DNA of 22,754 nt from an uncultured Oscillospiraceae bacterium. Its GTDB lineage: Bacteria > Bacillota > Clostridia > Oscillospirales > Oscillospiraceae. The stretch covers positions 1 to 22,754 of the forward strand of contig CAJTOM010000040.1 in assembly GCA_910577915.1 (NCBI GenBank), in the 5' to 3' direction. Shown piece by piece: positions 1 through 7,358 of the stretch (positions are counted from its first letter, which is position 1; the number at the start of each line of letters is the position of its first letter). The position numbers and the translations under genes are program-made. A model generated the notes under the pieces. That model was not told the origin of the DNA and did not search any database. It saw only the letters and a program-made list of their open reading frames with translations.

Positions 1-19
1 TCGGTTCCAGCGATTTTTT

Positions 20-126
20 GGTTACTTTTTGTTCGCACAAAAAGTAACCGCAGGGGCCGGGGGCGCGTAGCCCCCGGGGCTGTAGGGCTGCGCCGCAGCC
101 CCCCTCGCGCCCGGAGGGCGCGCCGC
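20..126 (+). repeat. Dispersed four-hairpin repeat, left copy
   Basis: Four hairpins follow one another. A is at 20-49, with 13-bp arms GGTTACTTTTTGT and ACAAAAAGTAACC and loop TCGC. B has arms GGGGGC and GCCCCC around GCGTA. C has arms GGGCTGC and GCAGCCC around GCC. D has arms GCGCCC and GGGCGC around GGA. Positions 50-126 match the reverse complement of 22637-22713 at 71 of 77 positions without gaps, by hand alignment. The element abuts the rplI stop codon (127-129), so it lies in the 3' end of any rplI transcript and may act as its terminator or stability element. No protein is encoded in it. The family is not one I can name. Confidence 0.85.
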
Positions 127-576
127 TTATTTCTCCTCTACTACCACCACGTATACGGTTCCCGTCACCTCATATCCCAGCTTCGCCTTCAGCTCGTAAT
201 TCCCAAACGCCTTGATGGGCTCATCCATCACAATCTTCTGCTTGGCCAGCTCAATGCCAAACTGGGCCTGGAGGGCGTCGGAGACCTCCTTGCTGGTCAC
301 CGCGCCGAAGAGCTTGCCGTTGGCCCCGGCCCGGGCCGTCACTTTTACGGGGGCGTTCTTCAGCTGCTCCACGACGGCCTCCGCCTCCGCCTTCAGACGG
401 GCGTCCTCCGCCTTCTTGGCCTTCTCCTTCAGCTTCATGGTGTTCACGGCGTCCGCCGTGGCGGGCACCGCCAGCTTCCGGGGCAGCAGAAAGTTGCGGG
501 CGTAGCCCTCTGCCACCTCTATGAGCTGGCCCTTCTTGCCCTGTCCCCGCACGTCCTGCTGTAAAATCACTTTCAT
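127..576 (-). CDS. rplI: 50S ribosomal protein L9
   Basis: This is ribosomal protein L9, which binds 23S rRNA near the L1 stalk and helps maintain reading-frame fidelity. The 149-residue length is typical of the family. The N-terminal signature is intact: start MKVILQQDVRGQGKKG, then a V-x2-GYARNFLLPRKLA block at about residues 21-36. A charged central helix (about residues 45-75) and the C-terminal rRNA-binding domain follow. The start is supported by GAGGAGGATAACGCC immediately upstream. It lies 67 nt downstream of gdpP on the same strand, the conserved gdpP-rplI pairing of Firmicutes. A small hairpin (600-618) sits in the gap. In many relatives dnaB follows rplI; here the gene is followed at once by the hairpin repeat. 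Confidence 0.98.
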   Translation of the reverse strand: MKVILQQDVRGQGKKGQLIEVAEGYARNFLLPRKLAVPATADAVNTMKLKEKAKKAEDARLKAEAEAVVEQLKNAPVKVTARAGANGKLFGAVTSKEVSDALQAQFGIELAKQKIVMDEPIKAFGNYELKAKLGYEVTGTVYVVVVEEK

Positions 577-599
577 GGCGTTATCCTCCTCAAGTTGGC

Positions 600-618
600 G
601 GCCGGAGTGGATCCGGCC
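600..618 (-). other. Small hairpin between gdpP and rplI
   Basis: Arms GGCCGGA and TCCGGCC flank a 5-nt loop. There is no T-tract on the minus strand, so it is not a convincing terminator. It could be an mRNA processing or partial attenuation element between the two cotranscribed genes. Confidence 0.4.
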
Positions 619-643
619 CCTTTTATTTCACCTGCGCCCCGCG

Positions 644-2623
644 TCAGGGCGCGTAGTAGCTGTCGATGGCCGCCAGCAGGCGGGAGCGGACCTCCTCCAG
701 GCCGCTGTCGGGAACGTGCCCCCCCGCCGAGGTGGCGTTGCCGCCGCCCCCCAGGCTCTCCAGAATCACTTGGACGTTGATCTCCCCCAGCGAGCGGCCG
801 GACATGGACACCCCGTTCCCCTGGCGGTAGAGCACCACCGAGGCCTGGATGCCCTGGAGGGTGAGCAGATCGTCGGCGGCCTTGGCCGCCGTCACCCGGC
901 TGACCTCCCGCTCCGCCACCGCCACGGCGATGTCCCCGTGGACCATCTTGGCGCAGCGGATGATGTCGTAGCGCTGGATCATGCTGGGCAGGTCGCTCTG
1001 GAAGTAGCGGCGGACCTCCGCAGGGTCCGCACCCGCCCGGCGCAGGAAGGCCGCCGCCTCAAAGGTGCGGCTGCCCGCCCGCATGCTGAAATTCTTCGTG
1101 TCCAGCACGATGCCCGCCAGCAGGGCCTCCGCCTCCCCCCGCAGCAGGTCGCTGGGCTCCACCAGGTACTGCAGGAGCTCCGTCACCAGCTCCGAGGCGG
1201 AGGAGGCGTAGGGCTCGTGGAAGTTCAGGGCCGCGTTCTCAATGTAGTCGGCGGCGCGGCGGTGGTGGTCGATCACCGCCACCCGGTTGCAGGCGTCCAG
1301 CAGCTGCCGGTTCTCCACCAGCTCCGGCCGGTTGGTGTCCACCACCACCAGCAGGGCCCCGGCCTGGGCGTGGAGAAAGGCGTCCGGCCCGCTGACAAAC
1401 GCATCCCTGTACTCCGGCAGCTCCTCCAGCTTCCGGACCAGGGGGCGGGCGTTGTTGCCCTCCATGTCGATGACGATCTGGGCCTTCTTCCCCTTCTTCC
1501 GGGCCGCGCAGCACACGCCCGCCGCCGCGCCCACCGCGTCCATGTCCGCGTACTCGTGGCCCATGACGTAGACCTGCCCCGCGTCGGCGATGAGCTCCCC
1601 CAAGGCCTTGGCCATCACCCGGCTTTTTACCTTGGTGCGCTTCTCCGTGGACTTGGAGCGGCCGCCGTAGAACTGGAAGTCCAGGCTGTCCCGGACCACC
1701 GCCTGGTCGCCGCCCCGGCTGAGGGCCATCTCGATGGACTTCTCCGCCCAGCGGAAGGACTCCTCGCAGCTGTCCCAGTCCTTGCCGATGCCCACGGACA
1801 GGGAGGCGGCCACGCCGTCCTCGCTGACCACCTGATGGATGGTCTCCAGCACGGAGAACTTCTCCTCCACCATCCGGCGGAAAAACTGCTCGTCGCTGAC
1901 AAACAGGTACCGGTCGCGGGTGTACTTGAGCAGCAGGCCCCCGGAGCCGGTGACCCAGGCGTTGATCTGCTCGTCGATCTTGGCCCGGATGGCGCTCTTG
2001 GCCGCCTCGCTGCCGGCCTTCATCAGCTCCTCGTAGTTGTCCACCACCAGCACGCTGGTCACCAGGCGGCTGGCCTCGTAGAGCTCCTGCATATGCCGGC
2101 TCTCGGTGAAGTCCACGAAGTAGGCGGTGATGGTCTGGCCGGCGCCCCGGCCTCCCCCCCGGCTGGCGGCGCCGTAGACCAGGTAGGTCTTCCCCTCCAG
2201 CTCCGTGCTCCTGCGCGCCTGCCCGCCCTCCAGAATCCACTGGTAGTCAAAGTCGGGGGCCAGCTCGCTCATGCGCATGTCCAGCACGTCCTCCCCCGCC
2301 TCCGTCAGGCCGGTGAAGCCCTCGTTGGCCCAGATGATCTCGCCGCTGTCCGCCTGGAACACCACCACGGGCAGGGGGGTGTTGAGCATGCTGTTTTTAC
2401 TGATGGAGTCCACGCCGCCGGTGATGGTCTCAATATACCGCATCACGTTGTGCCGCCGGCGGGTGCTTTGACTGCGGTAGAGCAGGTACAGCAGCACCAG
2501 GGCCGCCAGCTCCACCGCCGCCAGCACCGGCTGGAAGGGCGCGGTGATGCCGGCAAAGGTGGCGAGGCAGAAAAAATAGGGCTGCAGGTTCGGCTCAATC
2601 AGCCGTGACAGCTTTTTATGCAC
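644..2623 (-). CDS. gdpP: GdpP-type cyclic-di-AMP phosphodiesterase (DHH/DHHA1)
   Basis: This is a membrane-bound phosphodiesterase that hydrolyses c-di-AMP to pApA, controlling potassium and osmotic homeostasis and envelope stress. The 659-residue length matches the family. Two N-terminal membrane segments (about residues 15-50) are followed by a PAS domain (about 80-130), a degenerate GGDEF domain (about 185-315) without a GGDEF motif, a DHH domain and a DHHA1 domain. Visible metal ligands are GHEYADMDAVGA (355-366), VVDT (427-430), DHH (452-454) and D508. The DHHA1 glycine-rich motif GGGGNATSAGG is at 625-635. The gene starts the gdpP-rplI operon behind a promoter at 2676-2705. Neighbour and domain order leave little doubt about the assignment; the substrate is inferred from the family. 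Confidence 0.95.
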   Translation of the reverse strand: MHKKLSRLIEPNLQPYFFCLATFAGITAPFQPVLAAVELAALVLLYLLYRSQSTRRRHNVMRYIETITGGVDSISKNSMLNTPLPVVVFQADSGEIIWANEGFTGLTEAGEDVLDMRMSELAPDFDYQWILEGGQARRSTELEGKTYLVYGAASRGGGRGAGQTITAYFVDFTESRHMQELYEASRLVTSVLVVDNYEELMKAGSEAAKSAIRAKIDEQINAWVTGSGGLLLKYTRDRYLFVSDEQFFRRMVEEKFSVLETIHQVVSEDGVAASLSVGIGKDWDSCEESFRWAEKSIEMALSRGGDQAVVRDSLDFQFYGGRSKSTEKRTKVKSRVMAKALGELIADAGQVYVMGHEYADMDAVGAAAGVCCAARKKGKKAQIVIDMEGNNARPLVRKLEELPEYRDAFVSGPDAFLHAQAGALLVVVDTNRPELVENRQLLDACNRVAVIDHHRRAADYIENAALNFHEPYASSASELVTELLQYLVEPSDLLRGEAEALLAGIVLDTKNFSMRAGSRTFEAAAFLRRAGADPAEVRRYFQSDLPSMIQRYDIIRCAKMVHGDIAVAVAEREVSRVTAAKAADDLLTLQGIQASVVLYRQGNGVSMSGRSLGEINVQVILESLGGGGNATSAGGHVPDSGLEEVRSRLLAAIDSYYAP

Positions 2624-2675
2624 GGTTTGCTCTCCTCTCTTCTGCGCAGCAGGGACAAAATTGCCGCTTGCGGCT

Positions 2676-2705
2676 ATTATAGCACAAACCGCGCCTTATT
2701 TACAA
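2676..2705 (-). promoter_or_regulatory. Sigma-A promoter of gdpP-rplI
   Basis: On the minus strand TTGTAA and a perfect TATAAT are separated by 18 bp. The predicted transcript starts about 45 nt before the gdpP start codon. Confidence 0.7.
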
Positions 2706-2778
2706 GCAGAGAATGGGCGGGTCCCTTTTCAGAAAAGTGCTGCCGGACTATACCTTCGGCGATTTCTACAAAGGCATA

Positions 2779-2807
2779 TTGATATGACAGGAGCCCTGTG
2801 GTATAAT
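2779..2807 (+). promoter_or_regulatory. Sigma-A promoter of the AT-rich orphan gene
   Basis: TTGATA and TATAAT are separated by exactly 17 bp. They lie about 37 nt before the start at 2844, which is itself preceded by GAGGAGGGGTGATCT. The orphan gene therefore has its own strong promoter. Confidence 0.75.
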
Positions 2808-2843
2808 CGGCGCAGCCAATGCCGGCTTGAGGAGGGGTGATCT

Positions 2844-3527
2844 ATGAGGAAATTGATGAAAATGAAACAATTCTGGATCGCAGCGGCCATCGGCATTCCG
2901 CTCGTTATCTGTATTTTTTTCATGTATACTCTGGCCGGGTACATTCCCGTTGTTGGAAAATATGTGGCGGATGCAAAGCTGAGCCTCTATAGCGGCGAAA
3001 CAATCAGCACGAGATACGAATTTCCTACCTCCCGATATGTTGCATCTGGCGGCGGCGGAAAACTGCTTCAATATAATCTGCGCAACAATACAATCTTTGA
3101 TGAGGCATATAATGATGCAATATCAAATCAAATTAATCGTCAGTATCTCTCGTTTATTGCTGAGTCAGCAATAGATACGGTTGATTACCCGGGTATGGTA
3201 TCAATATGGGCCAACATAGATGCTGGGGACACATCAAAAATATATGCAAAAATCTATGTTCTGTCTGTTTATGATGGAAGAAATATCGCTGCGCAGGATA
3301 GCGAGCGGCAAATTTGTGAATTTGCTTCTCAACTTATTGAATCCCTTGATGTAAACTGCACGTCAATTCAGATGGCTTATGCAAATAAATGGGGACTGTT
3401 TGAGTTGATATGCGATTCAGGGAAAAAGCCGCTTGCGTATCACGACCTTGCAAAACATATCAGGAAATTTAATGAGGAGGACTTGCCGCTTGATTATATT
3501 GAGTGGAGGAATGCCTTACTTACATAA
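2844..3527 (+). CDS. Orphan membrane-anchored extracytoplasmic protein, AT-rich
   Basis: I do not recognise this 227-residue protein. A short basic N-terminus (MRKLMKMKQ) leads into one hydrophobic segment (about residues 10-37), which looks like an uncleaved signal anchor. No acceptable lipobox is present: LVIC has isoleucine at -1. About 190 residues would lie outside the membrane, without repeats and with only two cysteines. The start has a strong ribosome binding site and the gene has a consensus promoter, so it is very likely expressed. Its base composition is clearly more AT-rich than every neighbour (runs such as AATAATGATGCAATATC), and it interrupts two GC-rich units. This suggests recent acquisition. 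No recombinase or direct repeat was seen beside it. Confidence 0.8.
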   Translation: MRKLMKMKQFWIAAAIGIPLVICIFFMYTLAGYIPVVGKYVADAKLSLYSGETISTRYEFPTSRYVASGGGGKLLQYNLRNNTIFDEAYNDAISNQINRQYLSFIAESAIDTVDYPGMVSIWANIDAGDTSKIYAKIYVLSVYDGRNIAAQDSERQICEFASQLIESLDVNCTSIQMAYANKWGLFELICDSGKKPLAYHDLAKHIRKFNEEDLPLDYIEWRNALLT

Positions 3528-3568
3528 GACAGCCAGAGAGTGTCACAGAGAAAACAATTCCGGTTTAT

Positions 3569-3600
3569 CGGGCCGTTATCCATCAATGGATGACGGCCCG
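3569..3600 (+). terminator. Probable terminator hairpin after the orphan gene
   Basis: Outer arms CGGGCCGT and ACGGCCCG enclose an inner ATCCA/TGGAT stem. The T-tract is weak (CTTTGAA), so termination efficiency is uncertain. The rest of 3528-3728 shows nothing convincing; an overlapping reading frame at 3503-3820 runs through the GH13 promoter and is not credible. Confidence 0.45.
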
Positions 3601-3728
3601 CTTTGAATATAGCAACGAATGGTTTGGTGAAGCGGCTTCCAGCAGCACAGATCTGAAAAGGGGAGATGGGCGGTCCCGGAAAATCCCCGCCCGGACGCGC
3701 AGAACTTTTGGGCTTTTTCCCGCCCCCT

Positions 3729-3757
3729 TTGACAGAAGGGCCGTTTTCCTGTATACT
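3729..3757 (+). promoter_or_regulatory. Sigma-A promoter of the GH13 gene
   Basis: A perfect TTGACA and TATACT are separated by 17 bp. They lie about 52 nt before the start codon at 3810. No catabolite-responsive operator was recognised around it. Confidence 0.8.
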
Positions 3758-3809
3758 AGGTGCCGATCCCTATCACCGCGCCGGCCTGTCCGGCGGGAAG
3801 GAGTTTTTT

Positions 3810-5120
3810 ATGTGGTTTGACGAATCGGTCATCTATCAGATCTATCCCCTGGGCCTGTGCGGCGCGCCCCTGGAGAACGACGGGGCGCCGGTCCCCCGCA
3901 TCCGCCGGGTGCTGGACTGGGTGGACCATATCAAGGATCTCGGGGCGGACACCGTGCTCTTCAACCCCCTCTTCGAGAGCGACAAGCACGGCTACGACAC
4001 CCGGGACTACAACACCCTGGACTGCCGTCTGGGGTCCAACGAGGACTTCAAGGCCGTCTGCGACGCCCTCCACGCCGCCGGGCTGCGGGTGATGCTCGAC
4101 GGGGTCTTCAACCACGTGGGCCGGGGCTTCTGGGCCTTCCGGGACGTGCAGGAGAAGAAGTGGGACAGCCCCTACAAGGACTGGTTCCACATCAATTTCG
4201 ACGGGAACACCGGCTTCAACGACGGCTTCTGGTATGAGGCCTGGGAGGGCCACTACGAGCTGGTGAAGCTGAATCTGGGCAACCCGGAGGTGGTCCGCCA
4301 CCACTTCGACGCCATCCGGGGCTGGGTGGAGCAGTTCGGCATCGACGGGCTGCGGCTGGACGTGGCCTACTGCCTGAGCCCGGACTACCTGCGCCAGCTG
4401 CGCCGCTTTACCGGCGAGCTCAAGCCGGACTTCGTCCTCATGGGGGAGACCCTCCACGGTGACTACAACCGGTGGATGAACGACGAGATGTGCCACTCCG
4501 TCACCAACTACGAGTGCTACAAGGGGCTGTGGTCCAGCTTCAACTCCATGAACCTCTTCGAGATCGGCCACTCCCTGGCCCGCCAGTTCGGCCCCGAACA
4601 GTGGACCTTGTACAAGGGCCGCCACCTGCTCAGCTTCCTGGACAACCACGATGTGGAGCGTATTGCCAGCATGCTGGCCAACAAGGACCACCTGACGCCC
4701 GCCTACGGCATTCTCTTCGGCATGCCCGGCGTGCCGGCGGTGTATTACGGCAGCGAGTGGGGCATGGAGGGCAAAAAGTCCCAGGGGGACGCCGCCCTGC
4801 GCCCCGCCCTGGAGCGGCCGGAGCACAACGCGCTCACCGGCTTCATCGCCAAGCTGGCCGCCGCCCGCCGGGGCAGCCGGGCCCTGTGCTGGGGCTCCTA
4901 CCGCAACGTGGTCCTCACCAACCGGCAGATCATCTTCGAGCGGGCCGTGGACGGCGAGCGGGTCCTGGTGGCCGTCAACGCCGACGCCGCCCCCTACACC
5001 GCCCACTTCGATGCCGGCTGCGGCACGGCGGTGGACCTCATCACCGGGGAGACGCACGACTTCGGCGGCGGCAGCGAGCTGGCGCCGTACAGCGCGGCGT
5101 TCTGGAAAATGGAGCGGTAA
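3810..5120 (+). CDS. Cytoplasmic GH13 alpha-amylase-family glycoside hydrolase
   Basis: This is a 436-residue (beta/alpha)8-barrel enzyme acting on alpha-glucosidic bonds. It has no signal peptide, so it probably acts on imported maltodextrin or on stored glycogen. All four GH13 regions are present: DGVFNH (97-102), GLRLD with nucleophile D184, GET with acid/base E213, and LDNHD with D281. A C-terminal beta domain (about residue 350 onward) is also present. I chose the ATG at 3810 because GGGAAGGAG lies 6 nt upstream. A 48-residue upstream extension would run back past the promoter. There is no N-terminal starch-binding domain, and neighbours give no pathway context. The exact specificity (alpha-glucosidase, neopullulanase-like or transglycosylase) cannot be decided from sequence alone. 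Confidence 0.92.
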   Translation: MWFDESVIYQIYPLGLCGAPLENDGAPVPRIRRVLDWVDHIKDLGADTVLFNPLFESDKHGYDTRDYNTLDCRLGSNEDFKAVCDALHAAGLRVMLDGVFNHVGRGFWAFRDVQEKKWDSPYKDWFHINFDGNTGFNDGFWYEAWEGHYELVKLNLGNPEVVRHHFDAIRGWVEQFGIDGLRLDVAYCLSPDYLRQLRRFTGELKPDFVLMGETLHGDYNRWMNDEMCHSVTNYECYKGLWSSFNSMNLFEIGHSLARQFGPEQWTLYKGRHLLSFLDNHDVERIASMLANKDHLTPAYGILFGMPGVPAVYYGSEWGMEGKKSQGDAALRPALERPEHNALTGFIAKLAAARRGSRALCWGSYRNVVLTNRQIIFERAVDGERVLVAVNADAAPYTAHFDAGCGTAVDLITGETHDFGGGSELAPYSAAFWKMER

Positions 5121-5156
5121 GCGGGGCGCTTTTTCCGCGTCCGCATACGGCGGGAC

Positions 5157-5188
5157 CCGGCGGGGAGCGTGGCTCCCCGCCGGTTTTT
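5157..5188 (+). terminator. Intrinsic terminator of the GH13 gene
   Basis: Perfect 12-bp arms CCGGCGGGGAGC and GCTCCCCGCCGG with loop GTG are followed by five T residues. Confidence 0.9.
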
Positions 5189-5229
5189 GCGTCCGGCGGA
5201 CCGGCGGCGGTACTGTACTTCCAAAACAC

Positions 5230-5268
5230 GCGTCCCCGGAAGCGGCGGAGAGCCGCTTCCGGGGACGC
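5230..5268. terminator. Second, bidirectional hairpin between convergent genes
   Basis: Perfect 17-bp arms (5' arm GCGTCCCCGGAAGCGGC) surround loop GGAGA. ATGTTTT follows on the plus strand and GTGTTTT on the minus strand. It separates the GH13 gene from the convergent DUF2500 gene, and probably terminates the latter's operon. Confidence 0.75.
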
Positions 5269-5286
5269 ATGTTTTCCCATCGTTAT

Positions 5287-5640
5287 TTACATCCTCTGAA
5301 ATCCCAGGTACCGGGTGCCCTGGAAGGTCAGCTCCCCCTGGTCTCCCTCCGCCAGAAGGCCGTACTCCCGGCCATCCAGCTGGAGCTCCATCCGGTCGCC
5401 GCTGGCGACCTGGAAGGTGACGTAGTAGGTGGTGGAGCTGGCGGTATGTCCTACGCCGCCGGCGTCGTGGTGGTGATGGATGACGTCGCCCCGCTTGGCG
5501 ACCACCACGGCGGAAACCGTCAGGCGGGGAGCGTGGTTATTCCTGTTCCACTGACCGGCGCCCCGGATGAGCTGAAGGAGAATGATCCCCAGGGCCAGGA
5601 AAAACACCAGGAAAACCATCGCGGAAAATATACTTGTCAT
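5287..5640 (-). CDS. DUF2500 family membrane protein
   Basis: This 117-residue protein has one N-terminal membrane segment (about residues 5-26) and an extracytoplasmic or cytosolic beta-rich domain. The domain matches my recollection of the DUF2500 (YhhM-like) family: HAPRLTVSAVVVAKR, a histidine cluster HHHH at 55-58, STTYYVTFQVASGDRMEL, and a YLGF ending. The His-rich loop (also H65) could bind a metal ion, but no function is established. It begins one nucleotide after the DUF523 stop codon, so it is translationally coupled and is the last gene of the operon. Confidence 0.85.
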   Translation of the reverse strand: MTSIFSAMVFLVFFLALGIILLQLIRGAGQWNRNNHAPRLTVSAVVVAKRGDVIHHHHDAGGVGHTASSTTYYVTFQVASGDRMELQLDGREYGLLAEGDQGELTFQGTRYLGFQRM

Positions 5641-5641
5641 C

Positions 5642-6094
5642 TCACTGTCCTCCCTCCGCTTCCAAAAGGGCGCTGATGCGGGTGCTCTCGTAGACCTCGA
5701 CCCCGTTTTTCTCCAGCAGCGCCGCTGTTACGCCCCTTCCGGCAGTCAGTGTGCCGGAGAAGGTGCCGTCGTAGACCGTCCCGCAGCCGCAGGAGGGGCT
5801 GCGCTCCTGGAGCAGGGCCCGCCGGACGCCGCCGGAGCGGGCGATCTCCGCCGTCCGCTCCGCCCCCAGGCGGAAGGCCGCCGTCACGTCCTCCCCCGCC
5901 CGGTTTATCACCCGTTCCCCCACCCGCTCCGCACAGGGGCGGGGGGTGGGCAGGCCCCCCAGCTGCTCCGGGCAGACGGGGACCAGCTCAAACCGCGCCG
6001 CCAGGGCCTCCGCCTCGGGGAGGCGGTTGTTCCCGCCGCTGTACTTGCAGTTGATCCCCAGCAGGCAGGCGGATACCAGCAGCTTCTCCTTCAC
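5642..6094 (-). CDS. DUF523 family cysteine-rich protein
   Basis: This 150-residue protein belongs to DUF523, a widespread family without a settled function. Characteristic parts are LLVSACLLGINCKYSGGNN at the N-terminus, CPEQLGGLPTPR in the centre and SPSCGCG near residue 100. The conserved cysteines suggest a metal or iron-sulfur site, which is inference. The start is GTG at 6094, preceded by GGAAGGAG with 8 nt spacing. It overlaps the Nudix stop codon as GTGA, so translation is coupled. No in-frame ATG gives a sensible start; the longer upstream reading frame is the shadow of the Nudix gene. Confidence 0.88.
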   Translation of the reverse strand: MKEKLLVSACLLGINCKYSGGNNRLPEAEALAARFELVPVCPEQLGGLPTPRPCAERVGERVINRAGEDVTAAFRLGAERTAEIARSGGVRRALLQERSPSCGCGTVYDGTFSGTLTAGRGVTAALLEKNGVEVYESTRISALLEAEGGQ

Positions 6095-6567
6095 AGCGGC
6101 AGCTCCTTCCCGTCCAGGGCCGCCCGGACCATCCGGTCCCCCCGGTACTCCATCTTCAGGGAGAAAAAGGGCCGGGCGGGGTCCTCCATGAGGCGGAAGA
6201 AGATCCGGTCCCCCTCCCAGATGGGCAGGTCCGGCACCCGGTCCTTGCGGACCCACTCCAAATCCCCCTCGTCGCACTCAATCATCTCCCCGGTCCAGCC
6301 GCCGGCGGTGTAGAGGTATATGTACTCCGTCTCGCAGCCCTCCGCCACAAAGGTGATGATCCCTCTGAACCGGTAGTCCGTCAGAGTCAGGCCGGTCTCC
6401 TCCCGGACCTCCCGCAGAAGGCACTCCTCGGGACTCTCGCCGGGCTCGAACTTGCCCCCCACGCCGATCCACTTGTCGTGGTTGATGTCGTTTTTCTTCT
6501 TCACCCGGTGGAGCATCAGGTACTCCTCCCGGTCATTTTCCAGATAGCACAGCGTACAGTTGAACAT
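6091..6567 (-). CDS. Nudix hydrolase, MutT/8-oxo-dGTP diphosphatase-like
   Basis: This 158-residue Nudix protein hydrolyses nucleoside diphosphate derivatives linked to another moiety. The Nudix box is complete: G38, E44, then REVREETGL at 52-60, fitting G-x5-E-x7-REU-x-EE-x-GU. The N-terminal MFNCTLCYLE and the KWIGVGGKFEPGE segment resemble the MutT/MTH1-like subfamily that sanitises oxidised nucleotides, so that role is likely but not proved. It starts 6 nt after the acyltransferase stop and overlaps the DUF523 start by 4 nt, in the middle of a four-gene transcription unit. Confidence 0.93.
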   Translation of the reverse strand: MFNCTLCYLENDREEYLMLHRVKKKNDINHDKWIGVGGKFEPGESPEECLLREVREETGLTLTDYRFRGIITFVAEGCETEYIYLYTAGGWTGEMIECDEGDLEWVRKDRVPDLPIWEGDRIFFRLMEDPARPFFSLKMEYRGDRMVRAALDGKELPL

Positions 6568-6573
6568 ACTCTC

Positions 6574-7260
6574 TTACCCCCAGAGCAAAAAGCTGATTCC
6601 GTACAGCACCGGCTGGTGCAGGACGTAGATGACGAGGCTGTGCCGCCCCGGCCAGGTGAGGGCGGCGGGCAGCGGCAGGGCGAGCAGGGGGGCCTCCCGG
6701 TTTTCCAGGCACCAGCCCCCCAGGCCTGTCCCCATAAGAAACAAAAAGAACCAGGGCAGCAGCGGGAAATAGTCCGCGCTGTAGAATCCGGGGGCTGTAA
6801 AACCCAGCGGATACAGCCACCCCACGGACACGGCGGCGGCCTCCGTCCAGGCCTTGGACGCGAAAAAGAGGACCGCACAGGCCAGATTCAGCCCCGCAGG
6901 CGGGAGCTTTTGCAGGTATTTCCCGAGAAAATGGTACAGCGCCATAGACGACCCCAGCAGCATCAGCACCCCCCACCGGATGGTCTGCCCCGCCACGGCG
7001 GCCCCCAGCTCCACCGCCAGGGCCGCCGCCAGGACGGCGAGGGCCCGGCGCAGATTGCTCCGGGAGAACCGGGCGGAGGCCCCGGCCAGGAGGATGAAGG
7101 AGCAGCAGATGAACCGCTCCAGAAGGTTCAAAGGGGCGGAAAACAGCTGCCGGGGGGACAGGAGGCCAAAAATATACAGGTCGTATAGAAAATGGTAGAC
7201 GATCATCAGCGCAATGGCCAGCGTGCGCCAGGCGTCCAGTATGTCGAAGCGGCGGCGCAT
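6574..7260 (-). CDS. DUF1624/HGSNAT-like membrane acyltransferase
   Basis: This polytopic membrane protein (228 residues from the chosen start, about six to seven hydrophobic segments) has features of the DUF1624 and heparan-alpha-glucosaminide acetyltransferase-like family. These are an N-terminal RRRFDILDAWRTLAIALMIVYHFLYDL segment (read here in part) and a C-terminal GRHSLVIYVLHQPVLYG motif, the usual acyltransferase-3-like ending. The substrate is unknown; transfer of acyl groups to a cell-surface sugar is inferred from the family. I place the start at the ATG at 7260. It overlaps the stop of a 13-codon leader reading frame as TGATG, with GGGGAG 11 nt upstream. A longer start at 7293 has its nearest AGGAGG 19 nt away. 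Confidence 0.8.
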   Translation of the reverse strand: MRRRFDILDAWRTLAIALMIVYHFLYDLYIFGLLSPRQLFSAPLNLLERFICCSFILLAGASARFSRSNLRRALAVLAAALAVELGAAVAGQTIRWGVLMLLGSSMALYHFLGKYLQKLPPAGLNLACAVLFFASKAWTEAAAVSVGWLYPLGFTAPGFYSADYFPLLPWFFLFLMGTGLGGWCLENREAPLLALPLPAALTWPGRHSLVIYVLHQPVLYGISFLLWG

Positions 7261-7301
7261 CAGCGGGCGCGCTCCCCGGATAGACGGATCCATGCTCTCA
7301 T
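7260..7301 (-). CDS. 13-residue leader peptide upstream of the acyltransferase
   Basis: The reading frame MRAWIRLSGERAR begins at 7301, with AGGAGG 11 nt upstream. Its TGA overlaps the ATG of the acyltransferase. It lies in the untranslated leader between the promoter at 7359-7387 and the gene. The arrangement would couple translation of the membrane protein to the leader. It is arginine-rich (4 of 13), but no attenuator pair of hairpins was recognised. It could be a chance frame. Confidence 0.45.
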   Translation of the reverse strand: MRAWIRLSGERAR

Positions 7302-7358
7302 ATGTTCGTGTGCCTCCTGCCCTGGGGCCCTGTGGGATGCCCGGTGTGTGCGTACCTT

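Noticed and set aside
521..2608. A 695-codon open frame opposite gdpP, and similar long frames at 3756-5270, 7302-9437 and 17803-19992
   Set aside because: They lie antisense to intact conserved genes, have low-complexity His/Gly/Leu/Ala-rich or Arg-rich translations and lack ribosome binding sites. They are the usual by-product of GC-rich third positions.
2641..2700. CRISPR-like or tandem repeats in intergenic DNA
   Set aside because: Only isolated short palindromes were seen here and elsewhere; no regularly spaced direct repeats exist in the window.
3666..3809. A 48-residue N-terminal extension of the GH13 enzyme
   Set aside because: It would begin upstream of the promoter and has no ribosome binding site, while the ATG at 3810 has both promoter and GGGAAGGAG in the right places.
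3503..3820. A 105-codon frame between the orphan gene and the GH13 gene
   Set aside because: It overlaps the end of the orphan gene, crosses a hairpin and the consensus GH13 promoter, and has an Arg-rich translation without family features.
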